From positions 1 through 64,000 of the forward strand of contig JAEUVZ010000011.1 of assembly GCA_016786665.1 (NCBI GenBank): DNA of 64,000 nt, given 5' to 3'. Position 1 is the stretch's first letter. Each line of letters starts with the position of its first letter. The translations under genes and the position numbers were made by a program. Shown here in pieces: positions 33,517-42,361 of this stretch. The DNA is from Flavipsychrobacter sp. GTDB lineage: Bacteria > Bacteroidota > Bacteroidia > Chitinophagales > Chitinophagaceae. The notes under the pieces were generated by a model. The model was not told the DNA's origin. It did no database searches and saw only the letters and a program-made list of their open reading frames with translations.

Positions 33517-33556
33517 AAGGGGCCTTTGCTCTGCAAAAGAGACGGGCCCCTTTTTT
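33517..33556 (+). terminator. Terminator after the subunit 4 transcript
   Basis: AAGGGGCC ... GGCCCCTT stem with a 20-base inner region (itself partly paired, CTCTGCAAAAGAG) followed by TTTTTT. Confidence 0.88.
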
Positions 33557-33666
33557 ATGCTTTAATAATTAGCGAACACTATATATATTCGTCCGTCTTT
33601 TAGAGAGAAAGACATTGAAAAACTACCTACATTAAAGATTGCCCCGCAACCGATAATGTAACCGGC

Positions 33667-36429
33667 ATGAAAAGCCTGATAACACATAAGAGAGAGAGAA
33701 ACCTGTTTTGTTACCTGCTTTGCTTACTGCTGTGCTCAACTGGCGCAGCACAAGGCCAGGTAATTAAGACCGCCTTCACATCGCGGCTGATGAACGACTC
33801 GCTGCTGGCCACCAACAACAAAGACTTTCTCTACAACAATATTACCCTTAACAATACTACCTCGGACAAGCTAACGATTATTGTCTCTATTACGGCGCCT
33901 AAGGGATGGCAGCTCATTACCCAGCCGCTGATAACGATAGACCTGAACCCGAGCGAGAACACCATAATACCTATACGCGCGCTGCCGAACGGGAATAACA
34001 ATGACGCCAACTGGCAACAGATAAAAGTGGAGTACCGCCTGAATAACAGCGCGGAAGCCCGCTACGATTATTTTTATGTAAAGGTGAAGGAGTTCAGTAA
34101 GTTCCGGGCCAGCCTGCCCAACGCTAATATGGTAATGACCAGCCACCAGAAGAATATACAGGTGCCTGTCTATATAAAGAATTCCGGCAATACAGTTTCG
34201 GAGTACACGATTACGTACAAAAATGAATTCCTGCACCTGGAGAGCAAAGCCCTGGTGACGGTGAAGCCCGGCGACGATACGACACACCGCCTGCCTATAA
34301 TGATCACCGACAAGGAGTGGTCTATGCTGACCCGCGAAGAAATACGCATCACCGTAAAAGACAGCGCGGACCTGATGAACCTGTCGCAATCGATAGCTAA
34401 AGTGGGGCATAGCCTGAAGCAACATGCTTCGGCCTTCCTGAATATGCCGCTTCAACTGGAAGTGGGCACCAACTACCAGGAAGGGTCGCCTATACAATAC
34501 TATGGTTCGGTGTACGGCAGTGTAGACCTGACGGAAAACGATAAGCTATCGCTGGAGTACCGCAGCAAGACCTACGCCGTAGGCCAGCGCCTGGATAACC
34601 AGATAATGCGCGCGGAGTATCACGGCAAACATGTGCATGCAAAGGCGGGCAATATCTCGGAACTGAGCGACTTCGCCATAGACGGCTATGGCGGCAAACT
34701 GGGCTACTCGTGGAAAGATAACAACAACCTCTTTGACGTATTCGCCATGGTGAAAAGCCGGGTAGGAGATACCAAAGTTTTTGGAGCGCACCTGAATTAC
34801 CTGCTGAATGATAACATAAAGCTGAAGGAAACCTATACCTCCAGCTTTGATAACGTAGCGAAGGTAAACGGGCACGTAGTAGACCAGCGGGCGGAAATAA
34901 CACTGGGCAGCAACGCCTGGGTAAACATAAAAACAGGTGTGGGCATGGAGCAAAGCACAGGTACCCTGAATGGCGGCACCCCCAGCCTGCTGATGGGAAG
35001 CTCCCTGGGATACGACTTCCAGTGGCACACTAAACGGGTGAATATACAGTCGGTAATAAACTACAACAGCGACAATTATCCCGGTATATACAAAGGGCAG
35101 CGAATACAGACGCATGATGTGCGCTGGCTGTATAAACAAGTGTTTGCCGGTGGCTTCTACGAGTACAACTTCCGGAAGCAGAACTACTTTTTTGACAGCC
35201 TCCTGTTTACCAACATCTTTAACCTGCGCACCGACAACTATGGCGGCCGCCTGGGTTGGAATACCAAGCACAGCAACATTACCTTTTCGGCCGGCCGGCA
35301 GCTGCAAACCCAGTCGGGCGACTTTAAAGAAACAGTGCAATACGACTACCTGAACCTGGCGATGAGCGTATTCTTCAACCGGCGCGTGTTCATCAACAGT
35401 AATACCAGCATAGGGTACAACTCTATAGTAGGCGGCGCGGACTCTAACAAGGCGATGATATTCAGCTCGCAGGGTACGGTGCAGCTATACAACGTAGGCG
35501 CTACCTTCCGCTACGACCGGGGTCCCTATTATTACCACGAGTATATAGCTTACCTGGAAGGCAAGAACAACGTAGAGCGCATCTTTGTGAGCCCGTATGT
35601 AGACATCAGCCTGCGAAAGAACACCTTTAACTTCAGGGCGCAGTATAACTACTCGGTAACGATGCCAGGTGATATGAAGAACTCGAACGTGCTGGCGAAT
35701 GTGACCTATTCCAACTCGCGCAGAGGGTTTGACTTCCAGTGTTCGGGTATAATGCCGCTCAATGGCGCGGCATCGCAAATGTATTTTAACGCATCGCTGC
35801 GCATACGGCTGAACGCCCCTTTCCTGCCGGTGCGGAAGTATCACAACGTGCGACTTCAGCTTTTTAAAGACCACAACGGCAACGGCCAGATGGACCGGGA
35901 TGAAGAACCGGTACACGGGCAGACAATGGCGCTGAACGACCACATGTTCGTATCGAACGAAAAAGGAATGGTGGAACTGCGCAACGCAGGTAAGGGCAAA
36001 TATAAAATGGACTTTGGCTACAGCAGTAAGCTGCGTGGCTGGGCGCCGAGCAACGGCATACGCCAGGAAGTAACTATAAAAGGCAGCGAAACGCTGCCGG
36101 TGCCCTACAAAGTGAGTCGTGTGCTGCAGGGGCAACTCTCGCTGGTGCTGGACTCTACCTCTAACCTGAAATTCTCGCTGGCGCACATAAAAGTGCTGGC
36201 CAAGGATGAAAACGGCGTAGTGTATTCTACCCTTACGGAAGAGAATGGAGAGTTCTACCTGAACGTGCCCGCCGGTAACTATATAGTAACACTGAGCGAA
36301 GCGGCCTTTGACGACAACTTCCGGCCAGCGGAGCTATCGCAAACGGCGGATATGGTGAACAACAACGTGAAAAACCTGCACTTCGAGATACGGCAGAAGA
36401 AGCGTACGATGAACATTAAAAAGAAATAG
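33667..36429 (+). CDS. Usher-like outer-membrane protein with C-terminal regulatory-like domains
   Basis: 920 residues. Signal peptide about 8-31 (LLCLLLCSTGAAQGQ). Residues ~35-240 hold two Ig-like segments (LTIIVSITAPKGWQLITQPL; VSEYTITYKNEFLHLESKAL). Residues ~255-720 are a long run of amphipathic strands typical of a large barrel (DKLSLEYRSKTYAVGQRLDN, FAGGFYEYNFRKQNYFF, ANVTYSNSRRGFDFQCSG). Then comes a domain with the Ca-loop-like FKDHNGNGQMDRDEEP, and a carboxypeptidase-regulatory-like domain (STLTEENGEFYLNVPAGNYI, VTLSEAAF). Size and order resemble fimbrial ushers, which thread subunits delivered by a chaperone. Together with the chaperone-like and subunit genes this is my main candidate for a surface-fibre assembly system; homology to PF00577 has not been shown. 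Confidence 0.6.
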   Translation: MKSLITHKRERNLFCYLLCLLLCSTGAAQGQVIKTAFTSRLMNDSLLATNNKDFLYNNITLNNTTSDKLTIIVSITAPKGWQLITQPLITIDLNPSENTIIPIRALPNGNNNDANWQQIKVEYRLNNSAEARYDYFYVKVKEFSKFRASLPNANMVMTSHQKNIQVPVYIKNSGNTVSEYTITYKNEFLHLESKALVTVKPGDDTTHRLPIMITDKEWSMLTREEIRITVKDSADLMNLSQSIAKVGHSLKQHASAFLNMPLQLEVGTNYQEGSPIQYYGSVYGSVDLTENDKLSLEYRSKTYAVGQRLDNQIMRAEYHGKHVHAKAGNISELSDFAIDGYGGKLGYSWKDNNNLFDVFAMVKSRVGDTKVFGAHLNYLLNDNIKLKETYTSSFDNVAKVNGHVVDQRAEITLGSNAWVNIKTGVGMEQSTGTLNGGTPSLLMGSSLGYDFQWHTKRVNIQSVINYNSDNYPGIYKGQRIQTHDVRWLYKQVFAGGFYEYNFRKQNYFFDSLLFTNIFNLRTDNYGGRLGWNTKHSNITFSAGRQLQTQSGDFKETVQYDYLNLAMSVFFNRRVFINSNTSIGYNSIVGGADSNKAMIFSSQGTVQLYNVGATFRYDRGPYYYHEYIAYLEGKNNVERIFVSPYVDISLRKNTFNFRAQYNYSVTMPGDMKNSNVLANVTYSNSRRGFDFQCSGIMPLNGAASQMYFNASLRIRLNAPFLPVRKYHNVRLQLFKDHNGNGQMDRDEEPVHGQTMALNDHMFVSNEKGMVELRNAGKGKYKMDFGYSSKLRGWAPSNGIRQEVTIKGSETLPVPYKVSRVLQGQLSLVLDSTSNLKFSLAHIKVLAKDENGVVYSTLTEENGEFYLNVPAGNYIVTLSEAAFDDNFRPAELSQTADMVNNNVKNLHFEIRQKKRTMNIKKK

Positions 36430-36520
36430 GGCTATTTCTTATATGAGTTCTTCCAATTCACCTTCATTAACTTTTTAAATTCCCGCTATCTGTTTACATT
36501 CGCATTCTTAATCTATAGAA

Positions 36521-37726
36521 ATGCTACAAACAGATTATATACATGTACCCTACGGAAAAGCGGTATATGGCGAGGCGGAAAAGGAAGCGGTAATGCGCGT
36601 GCTGAATACCTCTACCCAGATGGGCAAGCACGTTCGTGAAATGGAAGAACGCGTGGCGTCGCTCTATGCCAAGAAGTACGGCATTATGGTAAACAGCGGC
36701 TCCTCGGCCCTGTACCTGGCGGCCGACCTGATGAACTTTGAGCCTGGTTCGGAAATACTGACACCAGCACTTACCTTTTCCACCACCGTGGCCCCGCTCA
36801 TAAAGAAGGGCTGGGTTCCCGCCTTTATAGATGTGGAAGAAGGAACCTATAACGTGGACGTAAACAAAGTAGAGGAGATGATAACGCCCAAGACCCGGGC
36901 GATGGTTATCCCGAACCTGATAGGCAACCTGCCTGACTGGAAAGTGCTGCGGGAGATAGCGGATAAGCACGGCCTGTTTGTGCTGGAAGATTCGGCGGAT
37001 ACCCTGGGTGCGGAAATAGGGGGCGCTTCATCAGGCCGCTTTACCGATATGAGTACTACCAGCTTTTATGGCTCGCACATTATTAACTGCGCCGGTAATG
37101 GTGGTATGCTGTGCGTGAACACGGAAGCCTTTTACGACCGTGGCCGCCTGCTGCGCAGCTGGGGACGCAGCTCGTCGCTGTTCGTAGAGTCGGAAAAAAT
37201 AGAGAACCGCTTTAACGTAGAAATAGAAGGCATCCCCTACGATGCGAAATTCGTTTTTGAAGAGCCGGGGTATAACATAGAGCCATCGGAACTGGGTGCG
37301 GCGTTTGGCCTGGTGCAACTGGATAACCTGGCTAAAAATATAGACGACCGTACCGCTAACTACAGCCGTATGCGGGAGTTTTTCAGCCAGTATGAGGAGT
37401 TCTTCATACTGCCGAAGCAACTGCCAGATTCGCGTACCGGCTGGCTGGCGTTTGCCACTACCGTTCGTGATACGGCCCCATTCATACGCCGCGATATGCA
37501 GATCTTCCTGGAGAAGAGGAACATACAGACCCGTACCGTATTTACCGGTAATATACTTCGCCAACCGGGCTTCAAACATCAGCCTCATAAAGCGTCAGCG
37601 GGTGGGTATCCGGAGTCGGACAAGGTAATGCGCGGTGGTATGCTGCTGGCCTGCCACCATGGCCTGAACGACGCACAGATAAGCCATGTGATGGAAAGTG
37701 TAAGTGAGTTTATGAGAAACCTGTAG
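36521..37726 (+). CDS. DegT/DnrJ/EryC1/StrS-family enzyme with His at the PLP-lysine position
   Basis: 401 residues, fold type I PLP enzyme of the sugar aminotransferase family: VNSGSSALYLAADLMNFEPG, ILTPALTFSTTVAPLIKKGW, VLEDSADTLGAEIGG (the PLP-binding Asp). Where aminotransferases have 'SFY.TK..' the sequence reads SFYGSHIINCAGNGGM, so His186 replaces the Schiff-base lysine. In the ColD and RfbH branches this His marks 3-dehydratases that make 3,6-dideoxyhexoses. The enzyme is therefore predicted to be a dehydratase acting on a nucleotide-bound keto-deoxysugar. No other sugar gene is adjacent. Confidence 0.85.
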   Translation: MLQTDYIHVPYGKAVYGEAEKEAVMRVLNTSTQMGKHVREMEERVASLYAKKYGIMVNSGSSALYLAADLMNFEPGSEILTPALTFSTTVAPLIKKGWVPAFIDVEEGTYNVDVNKVEEMITPKTRAMVIPNLIGNLPDWKVLREIADKHGLFVLEDSADTLGAEIGGASSGRFTDMSTTSFYGSHIINCAGNGGMLCVNTEAFYDRGRLLRSWGRSSSLFVESEKIENRFNVEIEGIPYDAKFVFEEPGYNIEPSELGAAFGLVQLDNLAKNIDDRTANYSRMREFFSQYEEFFILPKQLPDSRTGWLAFATTVRDTAPFIRRDMQIFLEKRNIQTRTVFTGNILRQPGFKHQPHKASAGGYPESDKVMRGGMLLACHHGLNDAQISHVMESVSEFMRNL

Positions 37727-37730
37727 CGCC

Positions 37731-38027
37731 GTGATAGAAATACTGATACTGATATTTCTCACCAGGTATATAGGCGGGATAGCGGAACGCAAGGGGCAGC
37801 CTGCCGGGCGGTGGAAACTGTATACCGTGCTGGCGTGGTTCGGGTTTGAAGTGGCAGGAGCTTTGATCTCTTACCTCATTGTTCAGAACCTGATGATGAA
37901 TGTACTTTTTGGGATGGTAGCGGCTTTCGGAGGTTTCCTTTTTGTGAAGTCGATACTGGAGAAAATGCCCGACAAGCAGGATGACTGGATAGACCAGATA
38001 GGCCGGGATACCGACCTACCATCCTAG
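37731..38027 (+). CDS. Small membrane protein
   Basis: 98 residues starting at a GTG four bases after the DegT stop. Three hydrophobic segments (about 2-12, 30-50, 55-72), then an acidic tail KMPDKQDDWIDQIGRD. Ends 12 bases inside the convergent response-regulator gene. Family unknown; the short spacing points to coupling with the DegT gene. Confidence 0.6.
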   Translation: MIEILILIFLTRYIGGIAERKGQPAGRWKLYTVLAWFGFEVAGALISYLIVQNLMMNVLFGMVAAFGGFLFVKSILEKMPDKQDDWIDQIGRDTDLPS

Positions 38028-38753
38028 CAATTCCTTCAGGCGGGCCATACCGCTTTTACTAACAGATACTTTAGCGCCACATTGCAGCAATGCGATGTGG
38101 CTTTCTTTTTCGTAGGGTTCTATGCGCACCAGCTGTGCTACCGGTATAATGAATGAGCGGTGCACCCGTACGAATTGCTGGGGGTCCAGCGAGCGCTCTA
38201 TACTGCCCAGGGTAGCCTTCTTTAGGTAATAGCCCTCTTTAGTGAATATTTTCACATAGTCGTCGCTGGCCTCTATGTATTGAATGTCCTGCTCGGGTAT
38301 AATGCGGATGAGTCCGTTGTCTTTTACCACGATGCGGTGCTGGTACCCTTCGTAAACTTTTTCCTGCACCAACTCTGCCAGGTGCGGCTTTGTTTCCGCC
38401 GGAGCCTGCTGCTGCCATTTGCTGATGGCCTTATCGAAGCGCTCGCGGCTAATAGGCTTCAGCAGGTAGTCTACAGCATGGGCTTCAAAGGCCTTCATGG
38501 CATACTCGTCGAAGGCGGTGGTAAATATAACCGCGGGCGGCGCCTCTAAAAGTTCCAGCATTTCAAAACCATTCACCCGTGGCATCTGCACGTCCAGGAA
38601 GACGAGGTGTGGTTCGTGCTCCTGTATTGCCTTAAACCCTTCAAATCCGTCGCCACATTCGGCCACTATTTCTATTTCCGGGTATGATTGCAGAAACGCC
38701 TTCAGTAGTTGGCGTGCCAGAGGTTCATCGTCTATCAGTATTACTTTATGCAT
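38016..38753 (-). CDS. LytTR-type response regulator
   Basis: 245 residues. Receiver domain (1-120) with D9/D10, phospho-acceptor Asp54 (HLVFLDVQMPRVNGFE) and LLKPISRERF. The LytTR DNA-binding domain covers about 145-245 (IEASDDYVKIFTKEGYYLKK, FVRVHRSFIIPVAQLVRIEP, VSVSKSGMARLKELLGW). It is controlled by the kinase encoded upstream, whose gene overlaps its start by eight bases. Targets usually include cell-envelope genes, in line with the LiaF-like gene in the same operon. Confidence 0.95.
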   Translation of the reverse strand: MHKVILIDDEPLARQLLKAFLQSYPEIEIVAECGDGFEGFKAIQEHEPHLVFLDVQMPRVNGFEMLELLEAPPAVIFTTAFDEYAMKAFEAHAVDYLLKPISRERFDKAISKWQQQAPAETKPHLAELVQEKVYEGYQHRIVVKDNGLIRIIPEQDIQYIEASDDYVKIFTKEGYYLKKATLGSIERSLDPQQFVRVHRSFIIPVAQLVRIEPYEKESHIALLQCGAKVSVSKSGMARLKELLGW

Positions 38754-39777
38754 GTGTTTGCGGTATCTTTAGTGTTGTAGTAAAGGTGTTTTCGTCTTTC
38801 TGTACTTCCAGCAGGTCGGTGCGGGCGTAGAGCAGTTCCAGCCGGCGCCGTATGCCTTCCAGCCCAAAGCCGGTACCCCTGGGATTGGTAGCCTGTGGGT
38901 CGTAGGGGTTGGAAATAACTATGGTAAGGATGGGGTCTTCTAACGTGATGGCCACACTAATCTGCACCGCGCCCGTTTTTCCGTATAACCCGAACTTTAT
39001 CGCATTTTCCAGCAAGGGTTGCATCAGGAAAGGCGGGATACGCGCCTGCCCGGTATCTGCGTGCGTGAAGTGGACGTGCAGGCGGTCGCCAAAGCGTACG
39101 GCCTCAATAGAGAGGTATGCTTCTATAAAAGTCAGTTCGTCTTTTACGGGTATCAACTCTTCCGCCTCCCTCTTTACGGAGCTGCGCAGAAAATCGGACA
39201 AGCGTCCAATCATCTCCTGCGCTTTGTCGGGTTGTATCATCACCAGTGCGCTAATGGAGTTGAGGCTGTTGTAGAGAAAGTGCGGCTGTAGCTGCTGGCG
39301 TAGTTTAAACAGTTCTGCATCTTTCAGCAGCTCGGTAGCGTCCCGGTGTTTCAGGAACTTATCTTCCAGCGTGTCGGCCTGCTTCTTTTTAGCCGTGAGG
39401 GTGGCTGTCCAGCCCAATATCATCCAGATGATAAAAGCGCGCAGGTATATGGTGTGGCTAAGCCAGAGTACATAGGCGGCGTTGCCGCTCAGCCACCACT
39501 TAAGCAGCCAATGGCTGGTATAGGCGAGCAAAGCGGATAAAAAGGTGGCAAATACCAGCCCGTGTATAACGGCTGCGACCCGCGTAGGGTATGCGTTCAT
39601 GATAAGTATGAGCAGCCACATGCAGAGGCAGACCAAAGCGGTGGTGAGCAATCCGTCTTTCAGGCTGATGTGCCATGGGAACCCCGCGGGCTCGTGCAGC
39701 AAAAAGACACTGACCGCCGCCAGCGTAACGCCTGCAACGGTAAATGCCCCGGTTATATTTTTTCTTGGTATGGCCAC
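38746..39777 (-). CDS. LytS-like sensor histidine kinase
   Basis: 343 residues starting with GTG. Four hydrophobic helices within residues 10-125, then a HisKA-5-like (his_kinase) domain with LRQQLQPHFLYNSLNSISAL (His166) and a HATPase domain with MQPLLENAIKFGLYGK and GTGFGLEGIRRRL. Phosphorylates the LytTR regulator encoded next. Part of a four-gene run with the DUF4288 and LiaF-like genes. Confidence 0.93.
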   Translation of the reverse strand: MAIPRKNITGAFTVAGVTLAAVSVFLLHEPAGFPWHISLKDGLLTTALVCLCMWLLILIMNAYPTRVAAVIHGLVFATFLSALLAYTSHWLLKWWLSGNAAYVLWLSHTIYLRAFIIWMILGWTATLTAKKKQADTLEDKFLKHRDATELLKDAELFKLRQQLQPHFLYNSLNSISALVMIQPDKAQEMIGRLSDFLRSSVKREAEELIPVKDELTFIEAYLSIEAVRFGDRLHVHFTHADTGQARIPPFLMQPLLENAIKFGLYGKTGAVQISVAITLEDPILTIVISNPYDPQATNPRGTGFGLEGIRRRLELLYARTDLLEVQKDENTFTTTLKIPQTHA

Positions 39778-39792
39778 AAGCTGTATTGCATG

Positions 39793-40089
39793 TTATTCCA
39801 CCCACAGGGGGTCGGTAATGGGCCGCACTTCGTTCACCAGCGAAGTGAGGAGGCTGCCGTGCGCCAGGTCTGTTTCCTGTATGTCTTTTATGGCCACCAG
39901 CTGCCAGTTGACCGTGCGCCCGTGCCGGTCTACAAACATAGACTCTTCTTGCCCGGCTACCTCGCGGGCATTCCGCAGCGCGGCATTGTGGTCTTCCGCC
40001 AGTATCAGCCGCCATTGTTCCTCGTACTGCTCGGTAGTAACGCCGGAGCATATAATCCGGTAAATGATATGCGCGATGTATGTTTTCAT
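39793..40089 (-). CDS. DUF4288-like protein
   Basis: 98 residues, no signal peptide: YIAHIIYRIICSGVTTEQYE, EDHNAALRNAREVAGQEESM, GRTVNWQLVAIKDIQETDL. This matches the DUF4288 pattern; function unknown. It lies 15 bases before the kinase gene in the same direction. Confidence 0.7.
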   Translation of the reverse strand: MKTYIAHIIYRIICSGVTTEQYEEQWRLILAEDHNAALRNAREVAGQEESMFVDRHGRTVNWQLVAIKDIQETDLAHGSLLTSLVNEVRPITDPLWVE

Positions 40090-40129
40090 GCTCTACAGAA
40101 AGGCCCGTTGCCGGCAACGGATTGGTTTA

Positions 40130-40870
40130 TTAATACGATTTTATCTCGATGCTTCCGAAGGTGCAGGAACCTTTCAGGGAAAGTATCTTCCGTTCTTCCC
40201 CTGCATTGGGCGTTCGCATCACCCGGTGGTCTTCCACGCTGCCAAATGCCGGCGTTATGTTGTTTTGTACTTCCCAATGGGAGGGGACTATCAGCTCTAC
40301 ACCCCCAAAGGCGACCCGGATATCGAGCACTATTGGTTGCGTGAGAGAATCGGCCTGTATCAGGTTTACTTCAGCCCCCGCAAAGGTGGCGCTGACGCTG
40401 CCGCCTTTAAAGTCTTTGGAAGTGATGATCTCTTTGCGTCCTCCGAAGGTGACATCCACATTCAGGACGGCATCGTTATTGGTGATGGTCCCTAACCGGT
40501 CCTTGTCGGTAAAGTATTTTTTTTTTCGGGAGCGGAAGGCTATGAATGCGCCAACGGTAATGAGTATGGCCGGTGCCAGGAGGTCGCGGGCGGTGGTACC
40601 GTTATATATTTCCAGGTCGCGGGGAATCAGGTTGGCCACGCCAATGCACAGCAATACCCATGGACCGGGAGTGGAGAAGCGATTGCGCACGCCCAGGAAG
40701 ATACCCAAACCTATAAGCAGGAGCGGCCAGGAGGTGAGTATGAGGCGGAAAGGTATGATGCCCATCACCTTGAGCGCCAGTATGACCCCTACGCCAATGA
40801 TGATAAGCCCGAAGACAGTTTTGTCCTTGTTCCTGCTGCGCCTGTAGTGCCCTTGCCAATTGTCTCTCAT
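40130..40870 (-). CDS. LiaF-like membrane protein (DUF5668 + LiaF-type domain)
   Basis: 246 residues from the ATG at 40870 (a TTG three codons upstream is also in frame). Four hydrophobic helices in residues 15-115 (VFGLIIIGVGVILALKVMGI, LILTSWPLLLIGLGIFLGVR), then a soluble domain of repeated 'FGG/FAG' strands (VDVTFGGRKEIITSKDFKGG, SVSATFAGAEVNLIQADSL, VAFGGVELIVPSHWEV, GSCTFGSIEIKSY). In Firmicutes LiaF restrains an envelope-stress kinase; here it heads an operon with a LytS/LytTR pair, so a similar modulating role is likely. Confidence 0.85.
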   Translation of the reverse strand: MRDNWQGHYRRSRNKDKTVFGLIIIGVGVILALKVMGIIPFRLILTSWPLLLIGLGIFLGVRNRFSTPGPWVLLCIGVANLIPRDLEIYNGTTARDLLAPAILITVGAFIAFRSRKKKYFTDKDRLGTITNNDAVLNVDVTFGGRKEIITSKDFKGGSVSATFAGAEVNLIQADSLTQPIVLDIRVAFGGVELIVPSHWEVQNNITPAFGSVEDHRVMRTPNAGEERKILSLKGSCTFGSIEIKSY

Positions 40871-40987
40871 TTCGTTCAATTTTCAGTAAAGGTATATAGC
40901 CCCGGGCCAAGGGAGAAACCGCATTAGGCAGGGAAGCGGACATTATCGGTAAAGGACTGAAATATGTCGGTAAACGATGAGGGCGAA

Positions 40988-42037
40988 TCAGCTTAGGCGC
41001 CTGGGCTGCCAGTTCAGTTTGTCGAAGGTCTTTTTCCGGAGGGCGAAGTATTGCCAGACGATGCTGCGCGGATAGACGCCTTCCTCGTTGCGGTGGGTAA
41101 CAAGCCTGCGTGCCTCGCGGCGGCGTTTCATCCACATACCCAGCCGGCCGTAAAAGCTGAAATGGGCCTTTATAATGGTGAACATCTCTTTGAACTGTCC
41201 CTTCAGCGCATACTGAAGGCCCGCAATGCCATCGAGCACCAGGCGAATAGGGAACAGCCAGAGCAGGGTGGTGGTTTTCTCGTTTTTCAGGAGGAGGATG
41301 AGGTTGTTCCTGAAATTGTAAAACAGCTTTTGCGGGCTGCCGTAGCTGATAACGCTGCCCCCTACGTGGTAAACGGTGGAGCCTGCAATGTAGCCAATAC
41401 GGTATCCTGCATTCTTCAGGCGCCAGCAAAGGTCTACCTCCTCCATGTGTGCATATAGCTCTGAATCAAGGCCGCCCAACTGGTGGTAGAGGTCGGCGCG
41501 TACCATCAGGCAACCACCGGAAGCCCAAAAGACCTCAATATCATCGTTGTACTGTCCGTGGTCTTTTTCGAGGTCGGCAAAAATGCGCCCTCGGCAGAAC
41601 AGGTATCCATAGGCATCTTTGAAAGAACCGGCCGCCCCTGCATATTCAAAATACTCGCGGTCGCGCCAGTAACGTATTTTGGGTTGGCAGGCGGCAAGGC
41701 CCTGGTAGCGCTGCATGGCCTGGAGCAGGGGCTGGTACCAGCCCGGAGTTACTTCAAAATCGGCACTGAGCAGAATGTAGTATTTGGCCTGTATTAGTTT
41801 CAGGGCTTCGGCATAGCCATTGGAAAAGCCCCGGTTGATGCCAATGCTTAATGTTTTGACGGTTGGGAAATTCTGTTGGACATAGTGCAGCGTATCGTCA
41901 GTAGAGGCGTTATCTACCACGATGACTTCATAACCGGTCTCTGCCTCTGAAACGATGAGTGAGAGAAACAGCTCGTGCCACTTTTTGCCATTATAGCTAA
42001 GTATGACAACGGCGGTATCGAGCGCGCAGGTAATCAT
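40988..42037 (-). CDS. Family 2 glycosyltransferase
   Basis: 349 residues. GT-A domain at the N-terminus: TAVVILSYNGKKWHELFLSL, EVIVVDNASTDDTLHYVQQN, GINRGFSNGYAEALK, and LLSADFEVTPGWYQPLLQAM, where the usual 'N.D' of the metal motif reads SADFE. Then WASGGCLMVRADLYHQLGG and HMEEVDLCWRLKNAGYRIGY as in rhamnosyltransferase-like members. The C-terminus is basic with possible membrane-associated helices. Transfers a sugar to a surface polymer; donor and acceptor unknown. Confidence 0.92.
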   Translation of the reverse strand: MITCALDTAVVILSYNGKKWHELFLSLIVSEAETGYEVIVVDNASTDDTLHYVQQNFPTVKTLSIGINRGFSNGYAEALKLIQAKYYILLSADFEVTPGWYQPLLQAMQRYQGLAACQPKIRYWRDREYFEYAGAAGSFKDAYGYLFCRGRIFADLEKDHGQYNDDIEVFWASGGCLMVRADLYHQLGGLDSELYAHMEEVDLCWRLKNAGYRIGYIAGSTVYHVGGSVISYGSPQKLFYNFRNNLILLLKNEKTTTLLWLFPIRLVLDGIAGLQYALKGQFKEMFTIIKAHFSFYGRLGMWMKRRREARRLVTHRNEEGVYPRSIVWQYFALRKKTFDKLNWQPRRLS

Positions 42038-42054
42038 TGCTTACCGCAATGGCG

Positions 42055-42267
42055 CTATTTATACTTTGGTTCGTAAAGCGTGTTCTCAGGTATTTCCACA
42101 TCTTTATTAGGGTCGTACTTATGCTCCCAAAGATTGTAGCAACCCGCCCAGGCAAAGATGAAAATGCCAAAGAAGAACAGCAGGAATAAGAAACGTGCTT
42201 TAGACGGTTTATTCAGCTCAATATCTGCAGGATTATCTACGTGTGTCGACTTGTTTTGATGTTGCAT
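42055..42267 (-). CDS. Small single-span membrane protein
   Basis: 70 residues. A polar N-terminus, one hydrophobic helix at about 26-42 (FLFLLFFFGIFIFAWAGCYN), and a charged tail ending NTLYEPKYK. It lies 17 bases upstream of the glycosyltransferase gene in the same operon. No family recognised. Confidence 0.65.
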   Translation of the reverse strand: MQHQNKSTHVDNPADIELNKPSKARFLFLLFFFGIFIFAWAGCYNLWEHKYDPNKDVEIPENTLYEPKYK

Positions 42268-42361
42268 GCCCTAAGGATGAATTTGCGCTGACAAAAATAA
42301 TAGTTTTACCTTAAAATCATAATATTTTTACTCTGGTATCGTTTGTGTAACATTGGTGAAT

